Assembly (NCBI GenBank): GCA_005502875.1
Contig: SCMV01000002.1
Location: 1 to 64,000 of the forward strand
Reading direction: 5' to 3'
Source: Comamonadaceae bacterium 2PF
GTDB lineage: Bacteria > Pseudomonadota > Gammaproteobacteria > Burkholderiales > Burkholderiaceae_C
DNA: 64,000 bases
The position numbers and the translations under genes were made by a program. Under the pieces are notes generated by a model that did no database searches, was not told the DNA's origin, and was given only the letters and a program-made list of their open reading frames with translations. Below are positions 52,523 to 61,666 of this stretch, piece by piece. The number at the start of each line of letters is the position of its first letter. Position 1 is the first letter of the stretch.

Positions 52523-52726
52523 GCGCTTCCTCGAAAGAGATGCTCTTGAATGAGAGGCTGAGAGGCGGACAAGGGCACCATCCTGCCACAGGGCCACACG
52601 GGTGAAATGCGCAAAGGCGCTGGTGGGCGCATCAATGGCGCCTCAGGTGGGCCGTGTGGGCCATGTGAAAGGCTGGCAAGCAGCCGCCCCGCGATCTTGC
52701 GCTGAACGGTCCTCGTCGAACCCTCC

Positions 52727-52754
52727 ATTATCGCGCAAGAGCAGGGGGCCGCAA
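52727..52754 (-). promoter_or_regulatory. Candidate rpoD promoter
   Basis: Read leftwards: TTGCGG (-35), 16 bp, GATAAT (-10), in the 271-bp gap between dnaG and rpoD. Confidence 0.5.
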
Positions 52755-52793
52755 GCGGCGTCGGCCGTCAAATTTCGCCGGATGGGGGCTTCT

Positions 52794-54893
52794 TCAAGCA
52801 GAAATGGGTCGCTGCTGGCTGATTTCAAGCTTGAGGTCGCGCGTCAGGCGCACGAGTTCCAGTTTTCTGGCCTCCGCCGCTTCGGACAGCTCGCCAGCTT
52901 GGAGCAGCATGTCGAGCTCTTCGCGCAGGGCTTCCAGCTCCAGGGGGCGGATGAGCGACAGCAGGTCGCTCAGGCTGTGTTCTGCCGCTGAGCCGAAATC
53001 ATGCAGCCGTGTGATCCGCTCCGCCAGCGTGGAAAGGGGGGTGTCCGCGCCTGCGCCGTCGGCCTTGCCATCGGCCTCTCGCATGCCTTGCAGCAAGTCG
53101 GCCCCGGCCAGCGCGCCCTGGTCAAGCACCAGCCGATCCAGCCACCGAAAGAAAGGTCCGTATGGGCTGGGCTGATCGCAGAGGATGTCGTGGGCGCTGG
53201 TTGGCAGTTGTTCCCAGGTGCCGCTGCTGCAAACCAGCACCCATGCGATGCGGTCCAGCGAGGTGGCGGCTCGCGGCAGGGGGCGGGGCGGGGTGACCCG
53301 GCCTCGGCTTTGCCATCTTCCACCTTCGTTGCGCCAGTTGCCTCGGCCGCTGCGGCCCTTCCAGTCGCCGCGGCCTCGCTCGCGGTCTTGCCCGCGATGG
53401 CCATGACCGCTGTCGAAGGCGTGGCCGCCGTCCCAGGATGGTTCCTGGCTGTCGAAGTCGGGTTCGAACGCCGGGGGCTCGTTGCCAAAAAACGGGGCGT
53501 CGTCGGCCCCCGCCGCAGCGCTGGCACGCTGGCCACCTCGGTCGTGGCTGCGCTCGCCTGGGGCGCCTGAGGCGGCCTTTTCAAGGTGGGCTTGCAGCCG
53601 GCGGCGCACGTCATCGCTTGAGGCTTTCACCACCTGGGCCAGCTCGTCGGCAATCAGGCCCCGCAGCGCGCCCTCTGGCAGCAGGGCGATCAGCGGGATG
53701 GCCTGGGTCATCAGGCGGGCGCGGCCCTCGGCGCTGTCCTGGTCGCATTCCGCGCCGGCGTGCTCCAGCAGCTGCCTCGACAGTGGCACGGCCTTTTTGA
53801 CGCAAGCTTCAAAGGCCTCTGGACCGAATTCCCGGATGTAGCTGTCCGGGTCGTGCTCGGCAGGCAAGAACAGGAAGCTGATGCGCCGCGTGTCGGTGGC
53901 GAACGGCAGGGCGGCTTCGAGCGCCCGTCCGGCGGCCCGGCGGCCTGCAGCGTCGCCATCGAAGCTGAAAACGATCTGCTCGGTGAAGCGAAACAGCTTT
54001 TGCACGTGCTCCTGCGAGCAGGCCGTGCCCAGTGTGGCCACAGCGTTGCCAAACCCCCATTGCGCCAGCGCGACCACGTCCATGTAGCCCTCGGTGACCA
54101 GCGCGTAGCCCTTGTTGCGCAGGGCGGCGCGGCCCTCGAACAAACCATAGAGCTCACGTCCCTTGCTGAAAACCGGGGTTTCGGGGGAGTTGAGGTACTT
54201 GGGCTCGCCCTTGTCCAGCACCCGCCCGCCGAAGCCGATGACCTCGCCTTGCGGGTTGCGGATCGGGAACATGATGCGATCTCGGAAGCGGTCGTAGCGC
54301 TTGCCCTCGCTCTCGCCCTCGTTGGCATCGTGCGCGATCACCAGACCCGATTCGACCAGCAAGGGGTCGTCGTAGCTGGGGAAGGCGCTGGCCAGGCCGC
54401 GCCAGCTGTCCGGGGCGTAGCCCAGGCCGAAACGCGCGGCGATCTCACCCGTCAGCCCCCGCCCTTTCAGGTACGCCACGGCACGGGGTGTTTTCTTGAG
54501 CTGCTGCTTCCAGTGTTTGCCCGCCTGGGCGAGCACATCGGTCAAGACCAGTTGTTTGGCCTTGGCCTGCTTTTGTCGCTCTCGGTCTTCCGGGCGCAGG
54601 TTGTCGTCCGGTACCGGCATGCCCTGCATCTGGGCCAGGTCCTTGACCGCGTCAACGAAGCCCAGCCCGCCGTACTCCATCAGGAAACCCACCGCGTTGC
54701 CATGCACCCCACAGCCAAAGCAGTGGTAAGTCTGGCGCGTGGGGCTGACGATGAAGGAGGGCGATTTTTCGCCGTGAAAGGGGCACAAGCCCTTGAAGTT
54801 GATACCGGCCTTTTTCAACGTGACGTACCGGCCCACGACATCGGCGATGTCGGTGCGGGCCAGCAGGTCCTGGATGAATGACGGTGGGATCAC
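52794..54893 (-). CDS. dnaG: DNA primase
   Basis: Makes RNA primers for replication. 699 residues starting at GTG 54893 (MIPPSFIQDLLARTDI). CHC2 zinc site Cys37, His40, Cys58, Cys61; Toprim catalytic Glu in VTEGYMDVVAL and DxD-type FSFDGDAAG. A linker of about 100 residues (about 445-545), rich in Arg, Gly, Asp and Trp (GHGHRGQDRERGRGDWKGR), precedes the C-terminal DnaB-binding domain; it is longer than in E. coli. It lies upstream of rpoD as in the macromolecular synthesis operon, but rpsU is absent. Confidence 0.98.
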   Translation of the reverse strand: MIPPSFIQDLLARTDIADVVGRYVTLKKAGINFKGLCPFHGEKSPSFIVSPTRQTYHCFGCGVHGNAVGFLMEYGGLGFVDAVKDLAQMQGMPVPDDNLRPEDRERQKQAKAKQLVLTDVLAQAGKHWKQQLKKTPRAVAYLKGRGLTGEIAARFGLGYAPDSWRGLASAFPSYDDPLLVESGLVIAHDANEGESEGKRYDRFRDRIMFPIRNPQGEVIGFGGRVLDKGEPKYLNSPETPVFSKGRELYGLFEGRAALRNKGYALVTEGYMDVVALAQWGFGNAVATLGTACSQEHVQKLFRFTEQIVFSFDGDAAGRRAAGRALEAALPFATDTRRISFLFLPAEHDPDSYIREFGPEAFEACVKKAVPLSRQLLEHAGAECDQDSAEGRARLMTQAIPLIALLPEGALRGLIADELAQVVKASSDDVRRRLQAHLEKAASGAPGERSHDRGGQRASAAAGADDAPFFGNEPPAFEPDFDSQEPSWDGGHAFDSGHGHRGQDRERGRGDWKGRSGRGNWRNEGGRWQSRGRVTPPRPLPRAATSLDRIAWVLVCSSGTWEQLPTSAHDILCDQPSPYGPFFRWLDRLVLDQGALAGADLLQGMREADGKADGAGADTPLSTLAERITRLHDFGSAAEHSLSDLLSLIRPLELEALREELDMLLQAGELSEAAEARKLELVRLTRDLKLEISQQRPISA

Positions 54894-54937
54894 GACAAAA
54901 GGCGGTGTGCTGCGGCCGAGGGCAGCCGGGACTCAAG

Positions 54938-54976
54938 AATAAAACAGCCCCGGCGCTGGGCGGCGGCGGGGCTGTT
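54938..54976 (-). terminator. Terminator of adk
   Basis: Read leftwards: AACAGCCCCG, 14-nt loop, CGGGGCTGTT, then TTATTC. It lies between the adk stop and the dnaG start, with a 10-bp stem. Confidence 0.75.
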
Positions 54977-55012
54977 GGGTGGTCGATGCGACATCGACCG
55001 GCAGAGAAGGCG

Positions 55013-56542
<1,530 letters not shown>

Positions 56543-56543
<1 letters not shown>

Positions 56544-56749
56544 CAGGCTTGCGAGGCAGGGGCCGCAGGCAGGGGCGCGCCGTTTTCGTCCAAAGCCACG
56601 GCTTCGTTTTCCAGCATCACGGGGATGCCATCCCGGATGGGAAAGCCCAGGCGATCGGCTGGGCAGATCAGCAACTGGCTTTGGGCGGGGCGCTGCAGCG
56701 GGCCTTTGCAGACCGGGCAGACCAGGAGTTCGATGAGTCGGGTGTCCAT
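56543..56749 (-). CDS. Trm112/YcaR-family zinc-ribbon-like protein
   Basis: 68 residues from ATG 56749 ([18 protein letters not shown]). Homologues sit between lpxK and kdsB in many beta- and gammaproteobacteria. It has the CPVC pair but the second Cys pair is replaced ([16 protein letters not shown]). Possibly a chaperone or partner protein. Overlaps kdsB. Confidence 0.92.
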
Positions 56750-56766
56750 GGCGGCTTGATCACGTC

Positions 56767-57837
56767 TCAAATGCGGCAGGACGGTTGAGGCAACCGTGCC
56801 AGCGCGGCATCGAGTTCGTTCCAGAAAGAGGGTTCAGGGCTGAAGTCTAAGGCGGCAACCCAGATTTCGGTGTTGGGGCGCTCTCGGGCAATGCGTTGCG
56901 GCGCCAGCTTGACGGCATCCTTTTCGGTCACCAGGAGGGTGCGAACATCGCTCGGCCAGGGCAGGGTGTCAAAGTCGGCGTGGTCGCGCAAGGGGCAAGG
57001 TGTGACCTGGATGCCCAAGGCCCGAAGTGATTGGAAAAAACGCTCGGGATGGGCGATGCCGGCCATGGCGTGCGCCTGTCTTGGCACCGGGGCGCCGCCT
57101 TGCTGGCCAGACCACCATTGGGCCAGGGGCACGATGGCGCCCAGTTTGCGCTGCGCCAAATGGCCGGCATGGGAGGTGCTGGGGCGATCGGCGTTGTGCA
57201 GCACGATCGGCTCAGCCACCAGTGGCGAAACAGGCCGGGCGTCGGCTGGCTCGCGCAACGGGCCTGCTGGCAGCAGGAAGCCGTTGCCGACGCCTCGCTC
57301 GTCGAACACGATCACCTCGATGTCGCGGTGCAGTTTCAAGTGCTGCAGCCCGTCGTCGCAAACGAGGATGTCGATCTGCGGGTGCCGGGCCAAGAGCGCC
57401 CGACCGCTGGCAGCCCTGTCGCGCCCGATCATGAGCGGCACCTGGGTGCGGCGCCATATCAGCCAGGGCTCATCGCCCGTGCGGACCGCATTCAGCTCGG
57501 CCTGCGTGGCGTCGTCGAGCGGCAGCGGCGACACCGGCGTTGGGCGTGCGCCATGTCCTCGCGTCAACACGCCTGGGTGCCAGCCCTTCTCGCGCAGGTG
57601 TTGCAGCAACGCCAGGGTTGCAGGCGTCTTGCCGGCCCCTCCGGCAATGCGGTTGCCCACCACCAGCACCGGCACGGGCAGTCGCTCAATGCGGATCCAG
57701 CCAGCGCGGAAGGCCAGGCGCCGCAACCCCACCAGCGCACCGTAGAGCAGCGAAACCGGCGCCAGCAGCCACGCCGTGACGCCGCGACCGAGCCACGCCT
57801 GCTGCAGGTGCGCGACCAGCCGATCAGCGATCGCCAT
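56767..57837 (-). CDS. lpxK: Tetraacyldisaccharide 4'-kinase
   Basis: Phosphorylates lipid A disaccharide at the 4' position. 356 residues from ATG 57837 ([19 protein letters not shown]). N-terminal hydrophobic helix (about 20-45), P-loop [12 protein letters not shown] (about 61-72), and [15 protein letters not shown]. It overlaps the exbD stop by 14 bp. Confidence 0.96.
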   Translation of the reverse strand: MAIADRLVAHLQQAWLGRGVTAWLLAPVSLLYGALVGLRRLAFRAGWIRIERLPVPVLVVGNRIAGGAGKTPATLALLQHLREKGWHPGVLTRGHGARPTPVSPLPLDDATQAELNAVRTGDEPWLIWRRTQVPLMIGRDRAASGRALLARHPQIDILVCDDGLQHLKLHRDIEVIVFDERGVGNGFLLPAGPLREPADARPVSPLVAEPIVLHNADRPSTSHAGHLAQRKLGAIVPLAQWWSGQQGGAPVPRQAHAMAGIAHPERFFQSLRALGIQVTPCPLRDHADFDTLPWPSDVRTLLVTEKDAVKLAPQRIARERPNTEIWVAALDFSPEPSFWNELDAALARLPQPSCRI

Positions 57838-58273
57838 GGGCGGCCGAGGCGTCGGACTGGCCCTGGGTGGCAAAGGTCAGCTGCGTCAGGCCCACGCGGC
57901 GAGCCGCATCCATCACGTTGATGACGCTTTGGTGGCTCGCCGAGGCATCGGCGTTGACCACGACCACGACGTCTCTTTCGCTGCCGGCCTGCGCCGTCAG
58001 GCCTGCTGCGAGCAACTCGACGCTGCGGCCCTCGATCAGTCGCTGGTTGACCATGTAGCGGCCGTCGGCCGTGACCATCACGATCAGCTCTTTGGGACGC
58101 GAGTCAGCGGCTTTGGCGCTGGCCGTTGGCAGGTTGATCTTGAGTTCCGTCAGCCGCGAATAGGTGGTTGTCAACATCAGGAAGATCAACACCACCAGCA
58201 GCACGTCGATGAACGGGATCAGGTTGATCTCGGGCTCTTCGGGCGCATGGCGCTTGCGAAAGTGCATGGGCAT
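57824..58273 (-). CDS. exbD: Biopolymer transporter ExbD
   Basis: 149 residues with one N-terminal membrane helix (about 18-37) containing the proton-path Asp (INLIPFIDVLLVVLIF). It has a periplasmic domain and forms the energising complex with ExbB. No TonB gene is in the window. Overlaps lpxK by 14 bp; follows exbB by 19 bp. Confidence 0.95.
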   Translation of the reverse strand: MPMHFRKRHAPEEPEINLIPFIDVLLVVLIFLMLTTTYSRLTELKINLPTASAKAADSRPKELIVMVTADGRYMVNQRLIEGRSVELLAAGLTAQAGSERDVVVVVNADASASHQSVINVMDAARRVGLTQLTFATQGQSDASAAHGDR

Positions 58274-58292
58274 GGCAGGCTCCGGTGCGCAA

Positions 58293-58925
58293 TCAGCCGC
58301 GGCGGCCGTGGCCCAGGCGCAAAATGTGCGGCACCATGCGGTCAGCCGCCTGCTCCAGGGTGAGGATGTGTTCCTCGATTCGGGTGCGGAAATGGCGGTA
58401 GGCGATCAGCGAGGGGATGGCCACGATCAGGCCGAAGGCTGTGTTGTAGAGCGCGACCGAGATGCCATGGGCCAGCTCTGCGGGGTTGCCACTGGTGCCA
58501 CCGCCAGAGGCGGCAAAGATCTCGATCATGCCGATGACCGTGCCCAGCAGCCCCAACAGCGGCGCCGCACTGGCGATGGTGCCCAGCGCATTGAGGTTGC
58601 GCTCGAGGCGGTGGACGGCCTCGCGACCAGCGCCCTCGAAGGCGCCGCGCAGCGCCACCTCCTGGATGCGCGGCTCCGACTGGGCCGCGCGGATGCCTTG
58701 GGCCAGCAGTTGCCCCAGAACGGAGTTTTCAGCGAGTTTCGCGACGGTGTCGGCGTTCGGCAATGACGTGCGGGTCACCGACATGACCTCGTCCAGCAAC
58801 TTCGGGGGGGCGACCCGGCTCTCGCGCAAGCTCAGGTGGCGTTCGATGATCAGGGCCAGGGCGATGACGGAGCACAGCAGCAGCGGCACGACTGGCCAGC
58901 CTGCGGCGATTAAGATGGACAGCAA
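58293..58925 (-). CDS. exbB: Biopolymer transporter ExbB (MotA/TolQ/ExbB family)
   Basis: 210 residues from a TTG at 58925 (LLSILIAAGWPVVPLLL) behind GAGGGAG. A longer in-frame start exists but lacks that ribosome site. Three membrane helices (about 6-26, 110-135, 150-175), with the family region TIASAAPLLGLLGTVIGMI. First gene of exbB-exbD-lpxK-trm112-kdsB-adk, a known Burkholderiales order. Confidence 0.93.
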   Translation of the reverse strand: MLSILIAAGWPVVPLLLCSVIALALIIERHLSLRESRVAPPKLLDEVMSVTRTSLPNADTVAKLAENSVLGQLLAQGIRAAQSEPRIQEVALRGAFEGAGREAVHRLERNLNALGTIASAAPLLGLLGTVIGMIEIFAASGGGTSGNPAELAHGISVALYNTAFGLIVAIPSLIAYRHFRTRIEEHILTLEQAADRMVPHILRLGHGRRG

Positions 58926-59307
58926 CTCGGAACTCCCTCTCGGGTCGACAGGAATGCGGCCGAAAAGGTTGCGGCCGCGGCGCACTGCGGCCAGATTATG
59001 GGCCCCTTTGGCGGCGGTTCAGGGGCCTGTGGTCGCGACTGGACATCGGGCTTGCCCACCCCCTCCTGCGTGACGCACGACCGTGCGAAAGTCGTCCACC
59101 GATCCTGTGGATAACTTTGTGGGTAAGGGCTGGAGGATGCCCGCCAACCCGCATCAGCACGGGGTTTGGATCAGATTGCTGAAAAAATAGGCAGCAAAAA
59201 AATCATATGAATCAACAGCTTGCATCAATGTTAAAGGCGCGTGACGGTGCCGGTGCTCTTTGGCGGGGGGCGTCTCGCCCGTGTGGACTTGTGGTGAGGA
59301 GTTGGGG
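58926..59307. promoter_or_regulatory. Divergent exbB/xseA intergenic region with two DnaA-box-like sites
   Basis: 382 bp without a gene. It holds TGTGGATAA (59106-59114, exact complement of the DnaA box TTATCCACA) and TGTGGGTAA (59118-59126, one mismatch), in the same orientation, 12 bp apart. Further right (about 59165-59240) there is an unusually A/T-rich stretch with CATATG and A runs, where the xseA promoter is expected. No ribosome site for a small ORF was seen. Confidence 0.5.
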
Positions 59308-60642
59308 GTGACGCCGGGCATTGGAGGCGCTGACCGCGCACGCATCTGGACGGTTTCTGCGCTCGTGCAGGCGGTTGGCGACACGCTGTCGGCGCGCTTT
59401 GCGACGTGTTTGGTGCGCGGTGAGCTCAGCGGCTTCACGCGGGCCGCTTCGGGGCACGCGTATTTCACGCTCAAAGATGAGCACGGGCAGGCCGCTGTGC
59501 GTTGCGCCATGTTCCGCCGCTCTTTTGCCTCGGTTGACTTTCAGCCTGCGGATGGGATGCTGGTTGAGGTGAGGGGCCAGTTGGCTGTCTACGAGGCCCG
59601 GGGCGAACTGCAGGTGGTCGTCGATGGCATGCGCCAGGCTGGGGAGGGGGCGCTGTACGAGCAATTCCTGCGGCTGAAAGCCCGCTTGGAGGCGCAAGGT
59701 TTGTTCGACCCGGCACGCAAGCGCGAGTTGCCGAGGTTCCCCCGCCGCGTGGCGGTCGTCACGTCGCCTGCTGCTGCGGCCTGGCGCGACGTCATGACCG
59801 CGCTGGCGCGTCGGGCGCCACACGTCGAGGTGGTGCTCATCCCGACGGCGGTGCAAGGGGCCGAGGCGCCGGCTCAGATCGTGCAGGCCATGGCAGAGCT
59901 CGCGCTGGCGCACCGGGCGGGGTTGAGCTTTGACGCGGCCATCCTGTGCCGAGGTGGGGGCTCCCTTGAAGACCTGTGGGCTTTCAACGACGAGCGCGTG
60001 GTGCGCGCAGTGGTGGGGTGCCCTGTGCCGCTCGTGTGCGGCGTGGGGCACGAGACCGACATCTCTCTGGCAGACCTGGCAGCCGACCTGCGCGCGCCGA
60101 CGCCCACCGCCGCAGCCGAGTTGATCGCGATGGACCGAGAGGCTGCCCTCGAGGCGCAGGAGCGCTTGTTGCAACGCATGGCGCACCGCGTGAGGCAGCG
60201 CCTGGATGGTTCGGGTCAGCGACTGGACCAGGCCGCTTTGCGCTTGGCCCGGCCTGCTGAGTTGCTTTCGATTCAGGGGCGCCGTCAAGCGCTTCTGGCT
60301 CAGCGCCTGGCCCAGGCGCGCGACCGCTGCCTGCGTGAAGCGAAGGCGGATGCCGGTGTGCTTCAAGCGCGGTTGCTGGCTGCCACGAAGGCGCAATGGC
60401 CAGCTCAGCAGCACCGCATCGACGTGCTGGCCGGTCGACTGCATGCCCTCGACCCCAGGCGCGTGCTGGAGCGAGGGTATGCATGGCTGAGCGACCCTCA
60501 AGGCCGGCCGTTGACATCGGTGATGCAGGTGCGGGCCGACGATGTCGTTCAGGGTGTGCTGGCGGACGGTGTGTTGCAGATGCGCGTCACGGCCGATCCG
60601 GTTGCGTCGTCGCCCAGGCGCCGGCGGGCGGCAAAAACCTGA
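59308..60642 (+). CDS. xseA: Exodeoxyribonuclease VII large subunit
   Basis: 444 residues from GTG 59308, preceded by GAGGAG at 6 bp; earlier in-frame starts (GTG 59281, TTG 59260) have no good site. N-terminal OB-fold (IWTVSALVQAVGDTL) and the family signature CRGGGSLEDLWAFNDE, VCGVGHETDISLADLAAD. xseB is not next to it. Divergent from exbB. Confidence 0.95.
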   Translation: MTPGIGGADRARIWTVSALVQAVGDTLSARFATCLVRGELSGFTRAASGHAYFTLKDEHGQAAVRCAMFRRSFASVDFQPADGMLVEVRGQLAVYEARGELQVVVDGMRQAGEGALYEQFLRLKARLEAQGLFDPARKRELPRFPRRVAVVTSPAAAAWRDVMTALARRAPHVEVVLIPTAVQGAEAPAQIVQAMAELALAHRAGLSFDAAILCRGGGSLEDLWAFNDERVVRAVVGCPVPLVCGVGHETDISLADLAADLRAPTPTAAAELIAMDREAALEAQERLLQRMAHRVRQRLDGSGQRLDQAALRLARPAELLSIQGRRQALLAQRLAQARDRCLREAKADAGVLQARLLAATKAQWPAQQHRIDVLAGRLHALDPRRVLERGYAWLSDPQGRPLTSVMQVRADDVVQGVLADGVLQMRVTADPVASSPRRRRAAKT

Positions 60643-60736
60643 GTCTTCGCCTGCCTAACCTGCGCCGACCCTGGCAGCCTGAAGCGGCTTGCCTACAATG
60701 CCGCAGCAATCCCACCAACCACGCAGGAACAGCACC

Positions 60737-61318
60737 ATGGCACACACCCTTCCTCCTCTGCCCTACGCCCAGGACGCCCTGGCTCCGCACCTGTCGAAGG
60801 AAACCTTCGAGTATCACCACGGCAAGCACCACCAGGCTTACGTCACCAACCTGAACAACCTGATCCCCGGCACCGAGTTCGAGACCCTGTCGCTGGAAGA
60901 CATCATCAAGAAGTCCAGCGGCGGCATCTACAACAACGCCGCCCAGATCTGGAACCACACCTTCTTCTGGAACTGCATGAAGCCGCAAGGCGGTGGCGCT
61001 CCGAAGGGCAAGCTGGCCGATGCCATCAACGCCAAGTTCGGCAGCTACGATGCCTTCAAGGAAGCCTTCACCAAGTCTGCCGTCGGCAACTTCGGTTCGG
61101 GCTGGACCTTCCTGGTCAAGAAGGCCGATGGCTCGGTCGACATCGTCAACATGGGCCCGGCCGGCACCCCGCTGACCACCGGTGACACCGCTTTGCTGAC
61201 CGTCGACGTCTGGGAGCACGCCTACTACATCGACTACCGCAACGCCCGTCCCAAGTTCGTTGAGGTGTTCCTGAGCAGCCTGGTGAACTGGGATTTCGCC
61301 GAAAAGAACTTCGGTTGA
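60737..61318 (+). CDS. sodB: Superoxide dismutase (Fe)
   Basis: 193 residues from ATG 60737 ([20 protein letters not shown]). Metal ligands His27, His74, Asp157 and His161 ([11 protein letters not shown]) are all present and the sequence matches the iron type, although Fe/Mn cannot be fully separated by eye. Terminator directly downstream. Confidence 0.97.
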   Translation: MAHTLPPLPYAQDALAPHLSKETFEYHHGKHHQAYVTNLNNLIPGTEFETLSLEDIIKKSSGGIYNNAAQIWNHTFFWNCMKPQGGGAPKGKLADAINAKFGSYDAFKEAFTKSAVGNFGSGWTFLVKKADGSVDIVNMGPAGTPLTTGDTALLTVDVWEHAYYIDYRNARPKFVEVFLSSLVNWDFAEKNFG

Positions 61319-61370
61319 GCGTCGCTTGACCTGATCTTCACGCGGCCGCTGAGCGCGGCAGCTTGAACCA

Positions 61371-61394
61371 AGCCGGGCATGTCCCGGCTTTTTT
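61371..61394 (+). terminator. Intrinsic terminator of sodB
   Basis: AGCCGGG, loop CATGT, CCCGGCT, then five Ts, 52 bp after the sodB stop. Confidence 0.85.
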
Positions 61395-61486
61395 GCGCCT
61401 TCTTTCACCGATTGGTGGCGCGCGCGCAGCGTCCAATGAGCCGGCGTCCTCCCGTGTTTTTTTGTCCGTGCGGCGCATCAAGCGGA

Positions 61487-61506
61487 GTCAATGGTGCTAC
61501 ATTGAC
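61487..61506. promoter_or_regulatory. Palindrome upstream of sucA
   Basis: GTCAATG-GTGCTA-CATTGAC, perfect 7-bp arms with a 6-bp centre, in the 272-bp leader between the sodB terminator and sucA. TTGACC at its right end may be part of a promoter. The rest of this gap (61319-61666) shows no gene. Confidence 0.4.
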
Positions 61507-61666
61507 CCTCGGTTTATGAATTAAGCCCTTCCCGTCGCCCTTGCTGGTGTGTGCTTCGGCAATCACAGCAAGGCGGGTCGCAATCCGCCAACCGGTCAAG
61601 CCGTGTCGCGGAAGGTTGTCCAACCAGCCAACGTCCCAGGAAACCTGGGAGCAAGGTGAGCGAAAA

